Translations under genes and position numbers: made by a program
Notes under the pieces: generated by a model
Seen by the model: only the letters and a program-made list of their open reading frames with translations
Database searches by the model: none
Told to the model about the DNA's origin: nothing
Assembly (NCBI RefSeq): GCF_002266855.1
Contig: NZ_NGJN01000001.1
Location: forward strand, 310,001 to 374,000
DNA from: Winogradskyella aurantia
GTDB lineage: Bacteria; Bacteroidota; Bacteroidia; Flavobacteriales; Flavobacteriaceae
Direction: 5' to 3'
Length of the DNA: 64,000 nucleotides
In this document: positions 36,630 to 44,744 of the stretch, piece after piece
Position numbering within the stretch: position 1 is the first letter of the stretch
Layout: every line of letters begins with the position of its first letter

Positions 36630-37487
36630 TTAAATTTCCTTCAATTTCAAGATATAAATCTGTGAAGAGTACTGTTTTGTGGACCTAGCCTTTAGGTTAG
36701 ATTTAAAACCAATTCTAAATGCTCTAATTGGATTCATAAAACCAGACTTATATTTTTCGGAAAGTAGACTTACGTAATATGCATCAAAAGGTAAAGGCAA
36801 AACCTTAACTAAATCAAAACCGTGAATTCTAAACAATTTCTGAATTGACTGTTTAGAGAAATGCCATAAATGCCTAGGAACATCGTAACCGGCCCAAAAG
36901 GATTTATAAAACTGAGCATCAAAGCTTTTAAAATTTGGAACCGCAACAACCACAAACCCATTAGGTTTTAAGTACTGCTTAAAACGTTTTATGTGATTAT
37001 CTAAATCTGGTAAGTGTTCAAGAACATGCCATAGAGTAATGACATCAAAAGAATTTTCTTTGAATGAGTCCAGATGCTCGCTGTCATAAATATTGTTTTT
37101 GACTTTTGTATTGGCTATGCGTCTTGCCTCCTCATTCGGTTCAATTCCCGTAACATGCCAACCTTTTTTTTGTGCCGTTTGTAAAAAATCCCCTGTGCCA
37201 CAACCAATGTCTAGCAAGTCTTTTGATGAGGTATTAAAACTGTTTATAAGTTTTAATTTACGTTTAAGAGATATACTTCTAACGACTTGATACGCTAATT
37301 CAAATAGATTTCTTTTACTATCTGTATGGGAAATATAATCTTCGCTCTTGTAGTATTCTGAAAGTTTATTTTCTGGGGGATTTGGAAACGTCTCCAACAT
37401 GTCCAATTCACTATTGTAACGCAGCTCAAATACCTCCCCTGAAACAGAATGGTCTTTAACTTTAAGATAAGTCCTATTATAATTCAT
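36630..37487 (-). CDS. Class I SAM-dependent methyltransferase
   Basis: A 285-residue methyltransferase with a zinc-free N-terminal lead of about 85 residues and then a Rossmann core. Motif I LLDIGCGTGDFLQ is near residue 91, the acidic TGIEPNEEARRIA near 113, and the motif IV-V region FDVITLWHVLEHLPD near 149. The IEP and HVLEHL signatures are typical of the Methyltransf_23 group, often active on lipids or sugars. The substrate is unknown. A parS site lies between it and mnmG. Confidence 0.85.
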   Translation of the reverse strand: MNYNRTYLKVKDHSVSGEVFELRYNSELDMLETFPNPPENKLSEYYKSEDYISHTDSKRNLFELAYQVVRSISLKRKLKLINSFNTSSKDLLDIGCGTGDFLQTAQKKGWHVTGIEPNEEARRIANTKVKNNIYDSEHLDSFKENSFDVITLWHVLEHLPDLDNHIKRFKQYLKPNGFVVVAVPNFKSFDAQFYKSFWAGYDVPRHLWHFSKQSIQKLFRIHGFDLVKVLPLPFDAYYVSLLSEKYKSGFMNPIRAFRIGFKSNLKARSTKQYSSQIYILKLKEI

Positions 37488-37539
37488 TACTTAGAATTTG
37501 AGCAATATGTAGGCAATGAGCACATTTCGCTTATCTTAT

Positions 37540-37555
37540 TGTTCCACGTGGAACA
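37540..37555. other. parS-like ParB binding site
   Basis: The 16-bp perfect palindrome TGTTCCACGTGGAACA matches the general parS consensus (tGTTnCACGTGnAACa, as in Bacillus and many other bacteria). It lies in the short gap between mnmG (ends 37562) and the methyltransferase gene. An identical copy is at 39451. ParB loads here to help chromosome segregation; this role is by analogy. Confidence 0.82.
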
Positions 37556-37561
37556 ATACAA

Positions 37562-39433
37562 TTATCTTCCTAAATACACTAGCAACACAGACACATCATT
37601 TGGCGACACCCCACTAATTCTTGAGGCTTGCGATATACTAACTGGACGAATTTCAGATAATTTTTGACGTGCTTCCATACTCATTGATTTTAACTTGGAA
37701 TAGTCAAAACCCGATGGAATCTTTACATTTTCTAATCGATTAAGTTTATCTGCATTATTTTTTTCTTTTTCAATATAACCAGCATATTTAACTTGTATCT
37801 CAGTTTGCTCTATAACTTCAGTGTCTAAATTCTTTGACTCTACGTAATCATGAACCGCCCTAACCTTTAGCATATCCTTTATTGTTATATTCGGCCTTGC
37901 ATACAACTTAAACATTTTGTCTTTTTGCTTAACGCTCGCTGATTTCTTAGAAGCCAGTATGGGATTTATCTCTTCAGGAGTAACACTCGTGTCTTTAAAA
38001 AATTGAACAAAGGCATCTGATTTGGCTTGCTTTTCCTCCATTCGTTTTAACCGCTCTACTGTTGCTAAACCCAACTCATAAGCTTTGGGCGTTAGCCTAA
38101 AATCGGCATTATCTTGACGCAACAGCGTCCTATATTCCGCTCTTGAGGTGAACATTCTGTAAGGCTCTTCAGTGCCCTTAGTTATTAAATCATCAATTAA
38201 AACCCCTATATATGCTTCGTCACGCCTTAAAGTAAAAGGATCCTTCTCCTGAACTTTTAAGCTTGCATTAATTCCTGCCATTAAACCCTGAGACGCTGCC
38301 TCTTCATAACCCGTAGTCCCATTGATTTGACCAGCAAAGTACAGCCCTTCTACCAGTTTGGTCTCTAAGGTGTGCGTCAGTTGAGTTGGCGGGAAATAAT
38401 CATACTCAATAGCATAACCAGGTCTAAAAAATTTCACATTTTCAAATCCCTTTACCGATTTTAACGCTTTATACTGAACATCTTCCGGTAAGGACGTACT
38501 AAAGCCATTAACATAGACCTCAACCGTATTCCAGCCTTCCGGTTCTACGAATAGTTGATGCCTTTCTTTATCCGCAAAACGATTTATCTTATCTTCTATT
38601 GATGGACAATACCTAGGTCCTACACTCTTAATCCTACCATTAAACATAGGTGACCGGTCAAATCCATCACGTAACAAATCATGAACCTCAGGACTTGTGT
38701 AGGTCATATGGCATGAGCGTTGTTCTAACAAGGGTTTTGTTATAGGCAGAAAGGAGAATTTTTCAGGAATTTCATCACCTGGCTGTTCAATCATTTTTGA
38801 ATAATCCAACGAACGACCGTCTACTCTAGGGGGTGTGCCTGTTTTCATGCGGCCAGAATCAAAACCAATTTGAATTAATTGCTCAGTTATACCAGTTGCT
38901 GCCCTTTCTCCGGCCCTACCACCTCCAAAATTTTTATCACCTATATGTATGAGCCCATTAAGAAACGTCCCATTCGTGAGAACAACAGTTTTACTTTTAA
39001 TGCTAATACCCAAAGATGTCTTTACCCCAACCACCTTATTGTGTTCCAGAATCAAGCCCGTTACCATTTCCTGGTAAAAATCCAAATTAGGTGTACGCTC
39101 TAACATTAGTCTCCAGTCCTCTGCAAATCGCATCCTGTCACTCTGCACACGAGGACTCCACATAGCAGGCCCTTTTGATTTATTAAGCATTTTGAATTGA
39201 ATCGCTGATGAGTCAGAAACGATACCACTGTAACCGCCCATTGCGTCAATTTCTCTTACAATTTGGCCTTTCGCTATACCACCCATGGCAGGATTACAAG
39301 ACATTTGGGCAATATTCTGAAGGTTCATAGTCACTAACAGTGTTTTACTTCCCATATTAGCAGCTGCCGCTGCAGCTTCACTACCCGCATGACCCGCACC
39401 AACAACTATCACATCATAAACATCATTAAACAT
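37562..39433 (-). CDS. mnmG: tRNA uridine-5-carboxymethylaminomethyl modification enzyme (GidA)
   Basis: FAD enzyme that works with MnmE to modify U34 of tRNAs reading split codon boxes. The start is ATG at 39433 (MFNDVYDVIVVGAGHAG), 2 codons inside an alternative ATG at 39439; the length is 623 residues. The FAD loop VGAGHAGSEAA is near residue 12, the SCNPAMGGIAKG motif near 45, GGGRAGERAA near 172, CPSIEDKINRF near 272 and the DYFPPTQL segment near 350. It is flanked by two parS sites, and gidA genes often lie near the origin. Confidence 0.97.
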   Translation of the reverse strand: MFNDVYDVIVVGAGHAGSEAAAAAANMGSKTLLVTMNLQNIAQMSCNPAMGGIAKGQIVREIDAMGGYSGIVSDSSAIQFKMLNKSKGPAMWSPRVQSDRMRFAEDWRLMLERTPNLDFYQEMVTGLILEHNKVVGVKTSLGISIKSKTVVLTNGTFLNGLIHIGDKNFGGGRAGERAATGITEQLIQIGFDSGRMKTGTPPRVDGRSLDYSKMIEQPGDEIPEKFSFLPITKPLLEQRSCHMTYTSPEVHDLLRDGFDRSPMFNGRIKSVGPRYCPSIEDKINRFADKERHQLFVEPEGWNTVEVYVNGFSTSLPEDVQYKALKSVKGFENVKFFRPGYAIEYDYFPPTQLTHTLETKLVEGLYFAGQINGTTGYEEAASQGLMAGINASLKVQEKDPFTLRRDEAYIGVLIDDLITKGTEEPYRMFTSRAEYRTLLRQDNADFRLTPKAYELGLATVERLKRMEEKQAKSDAFVQFFKDTSVTPEEINPILASKKSASVKQKDKMFKLYARPNITIKDMLKVRAVHDYVESKNLDTEVIEQTEIQVKYAGYIEKEKNNADKLNRLENVKIPSGFDYSKLKSMSMEARQKLSEIRPVSISQASRISGVSPNDVSVLLVYLGR

Positions 39434-39450
39434 CACCAATATATTTTATA

Positions 39451-39466
39451 TGTTCCACGTGGAACA
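39451..39466. other. parS-like ParB binding site upstream of mnmG
   Basis: A second perfect copy of TGTTCCACGTGGAACA, 1.9 kb from the first. It sits between the likely mnmG promoter (39495-39502) and the mnmG start codon at 39433, in the 5' leader. Confidence 0.82.
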
Positions 39467-39494
39467 TTTTTGTCTTAATCAATTAAAAATTTTG

Positions 39495-39502
39495 CAAATA
39501 TA
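39495..39502 (-). promoter_or_regulatory. -7 box of mnmG
   Basis: The minus strand reads TATATTTG, an exact TAnnTTTG match, with a TTG 14 bp upstream (39519-39517), rather close. A transcript would start near 39488 and carry the parS palindrome in its leader. Confidence 0.45.
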
Positions 39503-39519
39503 AAATGAAAACGTCACAA

Positions 39520-39930
39520 TTACGAACGTTTCACTAAGTAGAAATTTTCTTTGCTACGCATTAATTTTTTCTCAGACCCAGATTTATCTTTATAACCACA
39601 CAAATGAAGTACCCCATGAATCATGACACGACCTAATTCGTTTTCAAGAGTGACGCCAAACACTTTAGCATTTTCCTTTACTCTTTCAAGAGAAATATAA
39701 ATATCGCCATGTAGTTCTTTTCCTACTGAATAATCAAAACTAATAATATCAGTATACGTGTCGTGATTTAAATACTCAACATTTAGCTCTAACAAATAAG
39801 CATCTGAACAAAAAATAAAATTTATCTCGCCTAGTTTACAAGATTCATCCAATATGGCCTGCTCAATCCACTGTGACCATTTGTCTTCATCATTTAAGCC
39901 AAAATCAATTTCATAGTTAAAACTAATCAT
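39520..39930 (-). CDS. ybeY: YbeY-type endoribonuclease / rRNA maturation factor
   Basis: A 136-residue metal-dependent RNase acting in 16S rRNA 3'-end processing and ribosome quality control. Core motifs are DIISFDYSV near residue 62 and the metal site HGVLHLCGYKDK near 110. The usual third ligand (GYDH) reads KDK here, which I believe is common in Bacteroidota homologues. Its start overlaps the DUF4175 gene by 8 bp. Confidence 0.88.
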   Translation of the reverse strand: MISFNYEIDFGLNDEDKWSQWIEQAILDESCKLGEINFIFCSDAYLLELNVEYLNHDTYTDIISFDYSVGKELHGDIYISLERVKENAKVFGVTLENELGRVMIHGVLHLCGYKDKSGSEKKLMRSKENFYLVKRS

Positions 39931-42900
39931 CCTTATTCTTAAAATAGGTTTGAATTTTTTTCTTAAGATGGCTCTTCAGAGGTAATACTTGCCGATTTAA
40001 AATTTCTGTAGTATTGAAATATTGTTTCGCAGTAGGAATCTGACTAGATTGACCCGCATTAAACTCATCTTTATTGGTTTTCGACTGTCTTTTAGAATCC
40101 TCTCCTTGCAAAAACGTAGCGTTCTCCATTTTTAATAACTGGTGTTGTAAATCCATCATCTTTTGAAGAGTTTGATTGGTAAATCCATAATTTAACAAAT
40201 CCAATTCTATATCCTCCATTTGCTTTATTAACTGCCCGGCAGATTGAATGTTCCCCTCCTTTACCAACTTATCCTCAAGTGCCTGACGCAATTGTTGCTG
40301 TTTCTGGTAAATCTTATATAGTTCAGCGTTCTGTTCCTCATTTCCACCTTGTCCATAACCATCTTTGTTTTCTGGACCGTCGCTGCCATCTGTACCACTT
40401 TTACCATTCTTTCCGTTCTCACCATTCTCGCCTTCATTTTTACCATTTCCCTCTTGATTACCGTCTTTGCCTGTTTCACCATCTTGACCTTTCTCACCTC
40501 CCTGCTTACCCTCTTGACCTTGCTCTCCTTCTTGGCCTTGCTTACTGCCATTCTCAGGCTGATTACCCTCACCTTCTTTGCCATCCTTGCCTTTCTCTTT
40601 GTTTCCTTTTTCCCCTTCTTGACCCTCTTCGCCTTTCTCAGACTTTTGAATACCCTTCTCCAATTCCTTTTTAATTTCTTCTTGAGTTTTAATGATATCC
40701 GGAAGTTGCATGCCCTGTCCGCTGCCCGAACCTTGAGATGGGTTCATTGACATTTCCATATTATCCAATACATCACTTAAAAAACTTGCTAATTCATTAC
40801 TAGCGGTTACAGCATATTGTTGTGCAGCCACTCCTTGGTACAACCTATTTTCAGTTAACAAGCCAAGCGCCTTGTCTATATTAAAGTAAACGTCAGTTAT
40901 TTGGGTATTGACACGTTCCGACAGCTTAGGTTGGCGCAACGATAAGGCAAATAAACTATCGTCAATGTGCTCAAAGTGCTCCCTTAGATTACTTTGCTCT
41001 ATGATGTACTTTCCGTATTTATTATTGTCAATATCAATACGGTCAAAAGTGCTCATAAGTTTTTCTTGATCAAAGGAATACAAAAGTAAGTTTTCTAATA
41101 TCTGGCGTAGCATATCTATATCCTCGGCCATTTGATTACCACCGCCTCCTCCACCTGAAGCCATTTGCTCCATCATCTCACCGATCTTCTTTATTTTCTT
41201 AGCCGCCTGCTTCTGTCTTTTTTGAGCCTTTTTTAATTCCTCTTGGGCTTGTTGTTTACTATTCTGAGCCTCTTTTTCCTCTAGGGCCTTTTTTGCTTCG
41301 TTTTGGTCATAATTTATTTCGCTTTCCAAAAATTCATCTCTTGGTATGTCCATGGGGTTTTGTAAACGCCTATCTTCTTGTTTTAACTCATCAATATCTT
41401 TTTGTATATCCTTAAAAGCTTTGTTTAATTTTTCTTGGGATGAGCTTATATTTTCATTATCCTTTTTTGAAAGCTCTTCTTGCTTTTCAGATAATTCATC
41501 TAATTGGCTAGCCAACTTCTCCGCCTTTTTCATCACATAAAATCTTTTGGTTAACTCCAAAAGTTGTTTCATGCTGCGTTTTTTATTCTTATTCTGTTTC
41601 GCTAATTCCTCAAGCTTTTGTGTAAATTCCTCTTTATCTATCTTTTCCTTAAACTCCTCTAGCTCTTTTAGTAATTTTTCGTCTTCCTTTAGCTGGGCTT
41701 CGTTTTCCTTAAGTCGCTCTTTTAAATCCTCTTTAAAATCATCTTTTTCAGTCTTTTCGTTTTGGAATTTTTCAAGGTTGTCTTGGAGCTTTTTATTAAA
41801 GTTCTTCATCAACTGTTCTTGTTGCTTCTGACGCTTTAGGAACTCTTCAAATTTCTTCTTATCATTGAAATTTAACTGCTCCTTTTCCTTTTGGGTCTTC
41901 GAAAACTCTTCTAGGGTTTCATTTTGTTCCTGAAGTTTTTCAAAAGTGCTATTGATATCGTTAATAGTCTCATTCTGTTCTTGAAGCTGCTTTTGTTGCT
42001 CTTCGTCTTCCGTTAATTTTCTATAGCTAAATACAGGGCTTTTAGTCTTTTTGTAGTTGTGCAGGACGTCATTATCAAAAATTTCAAAATACAATTCATA
42101 ACTGACACCCTTTTCTAGATTAAATTCATCCGGGAATGCACTTACAAAATCCCCAAAATTCGATGTAGAGATAGCTATTGGTACAATGGTTTTTTCTGAG
42201 TCATTGTTAGTGGGGTAATAGACCAACTGAAGTCTACTAAGCCCATAATCATCACTAGCTTGACCATAAAAGTATAAGCTTTGTTCATCCAGCGAATCTT
42301 TTTGTACTTCAACTTTTAACTCTGGATATACGTCTTTAATAACAGCTATATTAAATGCTAAATTCTCATAATCTGTTAAACTCTCATTACTAGTTGTTAA
42401 GGTATATTCAAAGTTTTTAAATATACGCTTTGATGACTCAAAAACATTGGCTTTACTAAGCGTAAAGGCTAATGAATCTTCAGCATAGATATTAACGCGC
42501 GTTGTAGACTTAGTCAATGCTCTCCAAGTCACAGTAGTACCTTCAGGAACAACTGCTGAACCCGTACTTTTTAAAACCTCATCTCTCTTGCCAGTGTGTT
42601 TTGGGTAATTGAGTTCCATTTCAAAATTCACCAAATTCGGTGTGCTTAAAACCTTAAGAGTATAGGGCCTGGACCTTACTTCGTTTGCTGATAATTTAAA
42701 CTCAATAGAAGATTTGGGCAAATTGAACACATATTGAAATTCACCCTCTCCAAGTGGCTGAAGGTAATAGGTTTGGCTATTAAACTCTATTTGAACATTT
42801 TCAGGGATTACCTCTCCGGCCACAGACACTTTTAATCTGAAATCTTTACCCTCAATACCAACTAATGACTCGTTTAGAACAAAAAACTGAAAGGGAGCCG

Positions 42901-43474
42901 GAGGCTCGTACGCTGTTTGATAATTGACTACACGCTCGTAACCATCACTAAACCAATCCGTTTTGCCTGAAAACCACGAAAGCAAAACAATTAAAACCGG
43001 AATTGCCGCGTATTTTAAATACTTAACATTCGACTTAAAATTTATAGCAGAAGTAAACGGTATAGGCTTTAACTGTAGCGACTTTTGCTCAATACTAGCA
43101 ATAACCAAATCTGATTGTTTTTGGTTCTGATTCAGTTGCAGCAAGTTTAAGAGCTTATCACTTACCTCTGGAAAATGACTACCAATAAGCTTTGACGCCT
43201 TCTCGTGATTTATTCCGTTCCTGAGTTTAAATAATTGAAGCAGTGGCACTGCGATAAACTTGATAAATAATGTGGATTCAACACAGATAAATAGCCAAAA
43301 CAATACCGTTCTTGCGGTTGGGCTCAACCACAGCATATATTCAAGAAAAAGCGTAAAAAAGAAATAGAGCAAACCCGCTGCAAAAAACAAAATAGATCCT
43401 TTTAGCAGTTCATTACTGTAATATTTAGTTATGAATTGCTCTAATTTATGTTTTACTGTTTCAAAATTGCTCAT
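39923..43474 (-). CDS. DUF4175 family membrane protein with coiled coil and collagen-like region
   Basis: A very large protein (1183 residues). Two N-terminal membrane helices lie near residues 23-75 and another near 150. A beta-rich, probably periplasmic part runs to about 480, then a long Lys/Glu/Gln coiled coil to about 790. Next comes a helical region and a glycine-rich GxxGxx segment at roughly 945-1043. It matches the DUF4175 family of Bacteroidota, whose role is unknown. The ybeY gene overlaps its end by 8 bp. The promoter region is shared with the divergent alkB gene. Confidence 0.85.
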   Translation of the reverse strand: MSNFETVKHKLEQFITKYYSNELLKGSILFFAAGLLYFFFTLFLEYMLWLSPTARTVLFWLFICVESTLFIKFIAVPLLQLFKLRNGINHEKASKLIGSHFPEVSDKLLNLLQLNQNQKQSDLVIASIEQKSLQLKPIPFTSAINFKSNVKYLKYAAIPVLIVLLSWFSGKTDWFSDGYERVVNYQTAYEPPAPFQFFVLNESLVGIEGKDFRLKVSVAGEVIPENVQIEFNSQTYYLQPLGEGEFQYVFNLPKSSIEFKLSANEVRSRPYTLKVLSTPNLVNFEMELNYPKHTGKRDEVLKSTGSAVVPEGTTVTWRALTKSTTRVNIYAEDSLAFTLSKANVFESSKRIFKNFEYTLTTSNESLTDYENLAFNIAVIKDVYPELKVEVQKDSLDEQSLYFYGQASDDYGLSRLQLVYYPTNNDSEKTIVPIAISTSNFGDFVSAFPDEFNLEKGVSYELYFEIFDNDVLHNYKKTKSPVFSYRKLTEDEEQQKQLQEQNETINDINSTFEKLQEQNETLEEFSKTQKEKEQLNFNDKKKFEEFLKRQKQQEQLMKNFNKKLQDNLEKFQNEKTEKDDFKEDLKERLKENEAQLKEDEKLLKELEEFKEKIDKEEFTQKLEELAKQNKNKKRSMKQLLELTKRFYVMKKAEKLASQLDELSEKQEELSKKDNENISSSQEKLNKAFKDIQKDIDELKQEDRRLQNPMDIPRDEFLESEINYDQNEAKKALEEKEAQNSKQQAQEELKKAQKRQKQAAKKIKKIGEMMEQMASGGGGGGNQMAEDIDMLRQILENLLLYSFDQEKLMSTFDRIDIDNNKYGKYIIEQSNLREHFEHIDDSLFALSLRQPKLSERVNTQITDVYFNIDKALGLLTENRLYQGVAAQQYAVTASNELASFLSDVLDNMEMSMNPSQGSGSGQGMQLPDIIKTQEEIKKELEKGIQKSEKGEEGQEGEKGNKEKGKDGKEGEGNQPENGSKQGQEGEQGQEGKQGGEKGQDGETGKDGNQEGNGKNEGENGENGKNGKSGTDGSDGPENKDGYGQGGNEEQNAELYKIYQKQQQLRQALEDKLVKEGNIQSAGQLIKQMEDIELDLLNYGFTNQTLQKMMDLQHQLLKMENATFLQGEDSKRQSKTNKDEFNAGQSSQIPTAKQYFNTTEILNRQVLPLKSHLKKKIQTYFKNKDD
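40345..40640 (-). repeat. Collagen-like low-complexity repeat within the DUF4175 gene
   Basis: About 98 codons of imperfect Gly-x-x triplets rich in Glu, Gln, Lys, Asn and Asp (for example GQEGEQGQEGKQGGEKG). The DNA shows a matching 9-nt-like periodicity, which also creates long open frames on other strands. Confidence 0.85.
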
Positions 43475-43583
43475 ATGCTAAAATAACACTCCAATCTACG
43501 ATTTTATTTTAATTGATATTTCTTTAAATTTGGTAAGATTCTGTTAATTTCGAATTCGTGATTGTTGAAGTTTCATCACTTTA

Positions 43584-44627
43584 ATGAAGGACTTAAAATA
43601 CTTAGCGGCTTTCTCCATTCCATTAATGGCCTTTTTAGGGCTCTATTTAAAAGGATATTGGGTGTGGGCTACTCCTATTTTTGCATTTGTTTGTATCCCA
43701 ATTTTAGAGCTTATATTTCCTTTGGATAATACAAACTTGGATAGCGAAGATACTGAAAAAAGAGTAAGACAAAAACTATTTGATTGGTTGCTATACCTCA
43801 ATCTGCCTGTAGTCTATGGGCTCTTGATTTATGCCCTTTACCTTGTGGCCCAAGTTCCTCTTGAATCATATGAATCTATAGGTTTAATGGTTTCGCTTGG
43901 CATTGTATTGGGCGTTAACGGTATAAATGTTGGACACGAATTGGGACACAGACAGTCCAGCAACGAACGTTTCGTCGGAAAGGCCTTACTTTTACCGTCA
44001 TTCTACATGCATTTTTATATTGAGCATAATTATGGGCATCATTTGCACGCTGCAACGCCTGAAGACCCAGCAACTGCTAGGTACAATCAAAGTGTTTATT
44101 CATTTTGGTTTACGTCTACCATAAGGCAGTATTTTAATGCCTGGCGCATACAGAAGCAACTGTTAAAAAACAATAATCAGCGCTTTTTTTCCTTTAAGAA
44201 CGACATGCTATGGTACACCGTATTTCAGCTCACTTATCTTTTTGTAGTGTACCTTATATTTGGAGCGTCTGGCTTAATCTTTGCTTTGGTTGCTGGTATC
44301 GTTGGCTTTTTGCTTCTTGAAACCGTAAACTACATTGAGCACTACGGGTTAATGCGTTTGCCAACAAAATCAGGACGATACGAACGCGTTAAAGAAATTC
44401 ATTCCTGGAATTCCAACCACGTCATAGGGCGCATAGTGTTATATGAGCTTACGCGCCACAGTGACCACCATTATAGAGCAAACAAAAAATACCAAATTTT
44501 AGATTGTCACGAGGAGAGTCCGCAAATGCCTTTTGGCTATCCCACCTCTATGGTAATTTCTCTCATACCGCCGTTGTGGTTCCAAATAATGAACAAACGT
44601 GTTCCAAAGGAAATGATTCTATCTTAG
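43584..44627 (+). CDS. alkB: Alkane 1-monooxygenase (AlkB-type membrane di-iron hydroxylase)
   Basis: A 347-residue integral membrane non-haem di-iron enzyme that hydroxylates terminal carbons of alkanes. The eight-His ligand set is recognisable: HELGHR near residue 118, HNYGHHLHA near 147, a NYIEHYGL motif near 250 and LTRHSDHHYRAN near 288. About six hydrophobic helices are present. It needs rubredoxin and a rubredoxin reductase, neither of which is in the window. It is divergent from the DUF4175 gene and upstream of gltX, which has its own promoter. Confidence 0.9.
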   Translation: MKDLKYLAAFSIPLMAFLGLYLKGYWVWATPIFAFVCIPILELIFPLDNTNLDSEDTEKRVRQKLFDWLLYLNLPVVYGLLIYALYLVAQVPLESYESIGLMVSLGIVLGVNGINVGHELGHRQSSNERFVGKALLLPSFYMHFYIEHNYGHHLHAATPEDPATARYNQSVYSFWFTSTIRQYFNAWRIQKQLLKNNNQRFFSFKNDMLWYTVFQLTYLFVVYLIFGASGLIFALVAGIVGFLLLETVNYIEHYGLMRLPTKSGRYERVKEIHSWNSNHVIGRIVLYELTRHSDHHYRANKKYQILDCHEESPQMPFGYPTSMVISLIPPLWFQIMNKRVPKEMILS

Positions 44628-44639
44628 ATTGCATTTTCT

Positions 44640-44669
44640 TTGTTCTCTATACATATCAAAGTATCTTTG
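44640..44669 (+). promoter_or_regulatory. Full -33/-7 promoter of gltX
   Basis: TTG at 44640-44642, a 19-bp spacer and TATCTTTG at 44662-44669 match the Bacteroidota promoter. The leader to the ATG at 44745 would be about 69 nt. Confidence 0.6.
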
Positions 44670-44744
44670 CCGAGGATTCTGAAAAAATACGTTGTCCATA
44701 AATGGAGTAATCGTTTAGAAATCCATTAATATTACCTCTGTATT

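Noticed and set aside
40261-40750. Long open frames overlapping the DUF4175 gene, on both strands
   Set aside because: They arise from the low-complexity Gly/Glu/Lys repeat DNA in the real frame and have no plausible domain.
41346-41831. Ser/Phe-rich open frames antisense to the coiled-coil part of the DUF4175 gene
   Set aside because: They are mirror images of K/E-rich codons; composition is unlike any real protein in the window.
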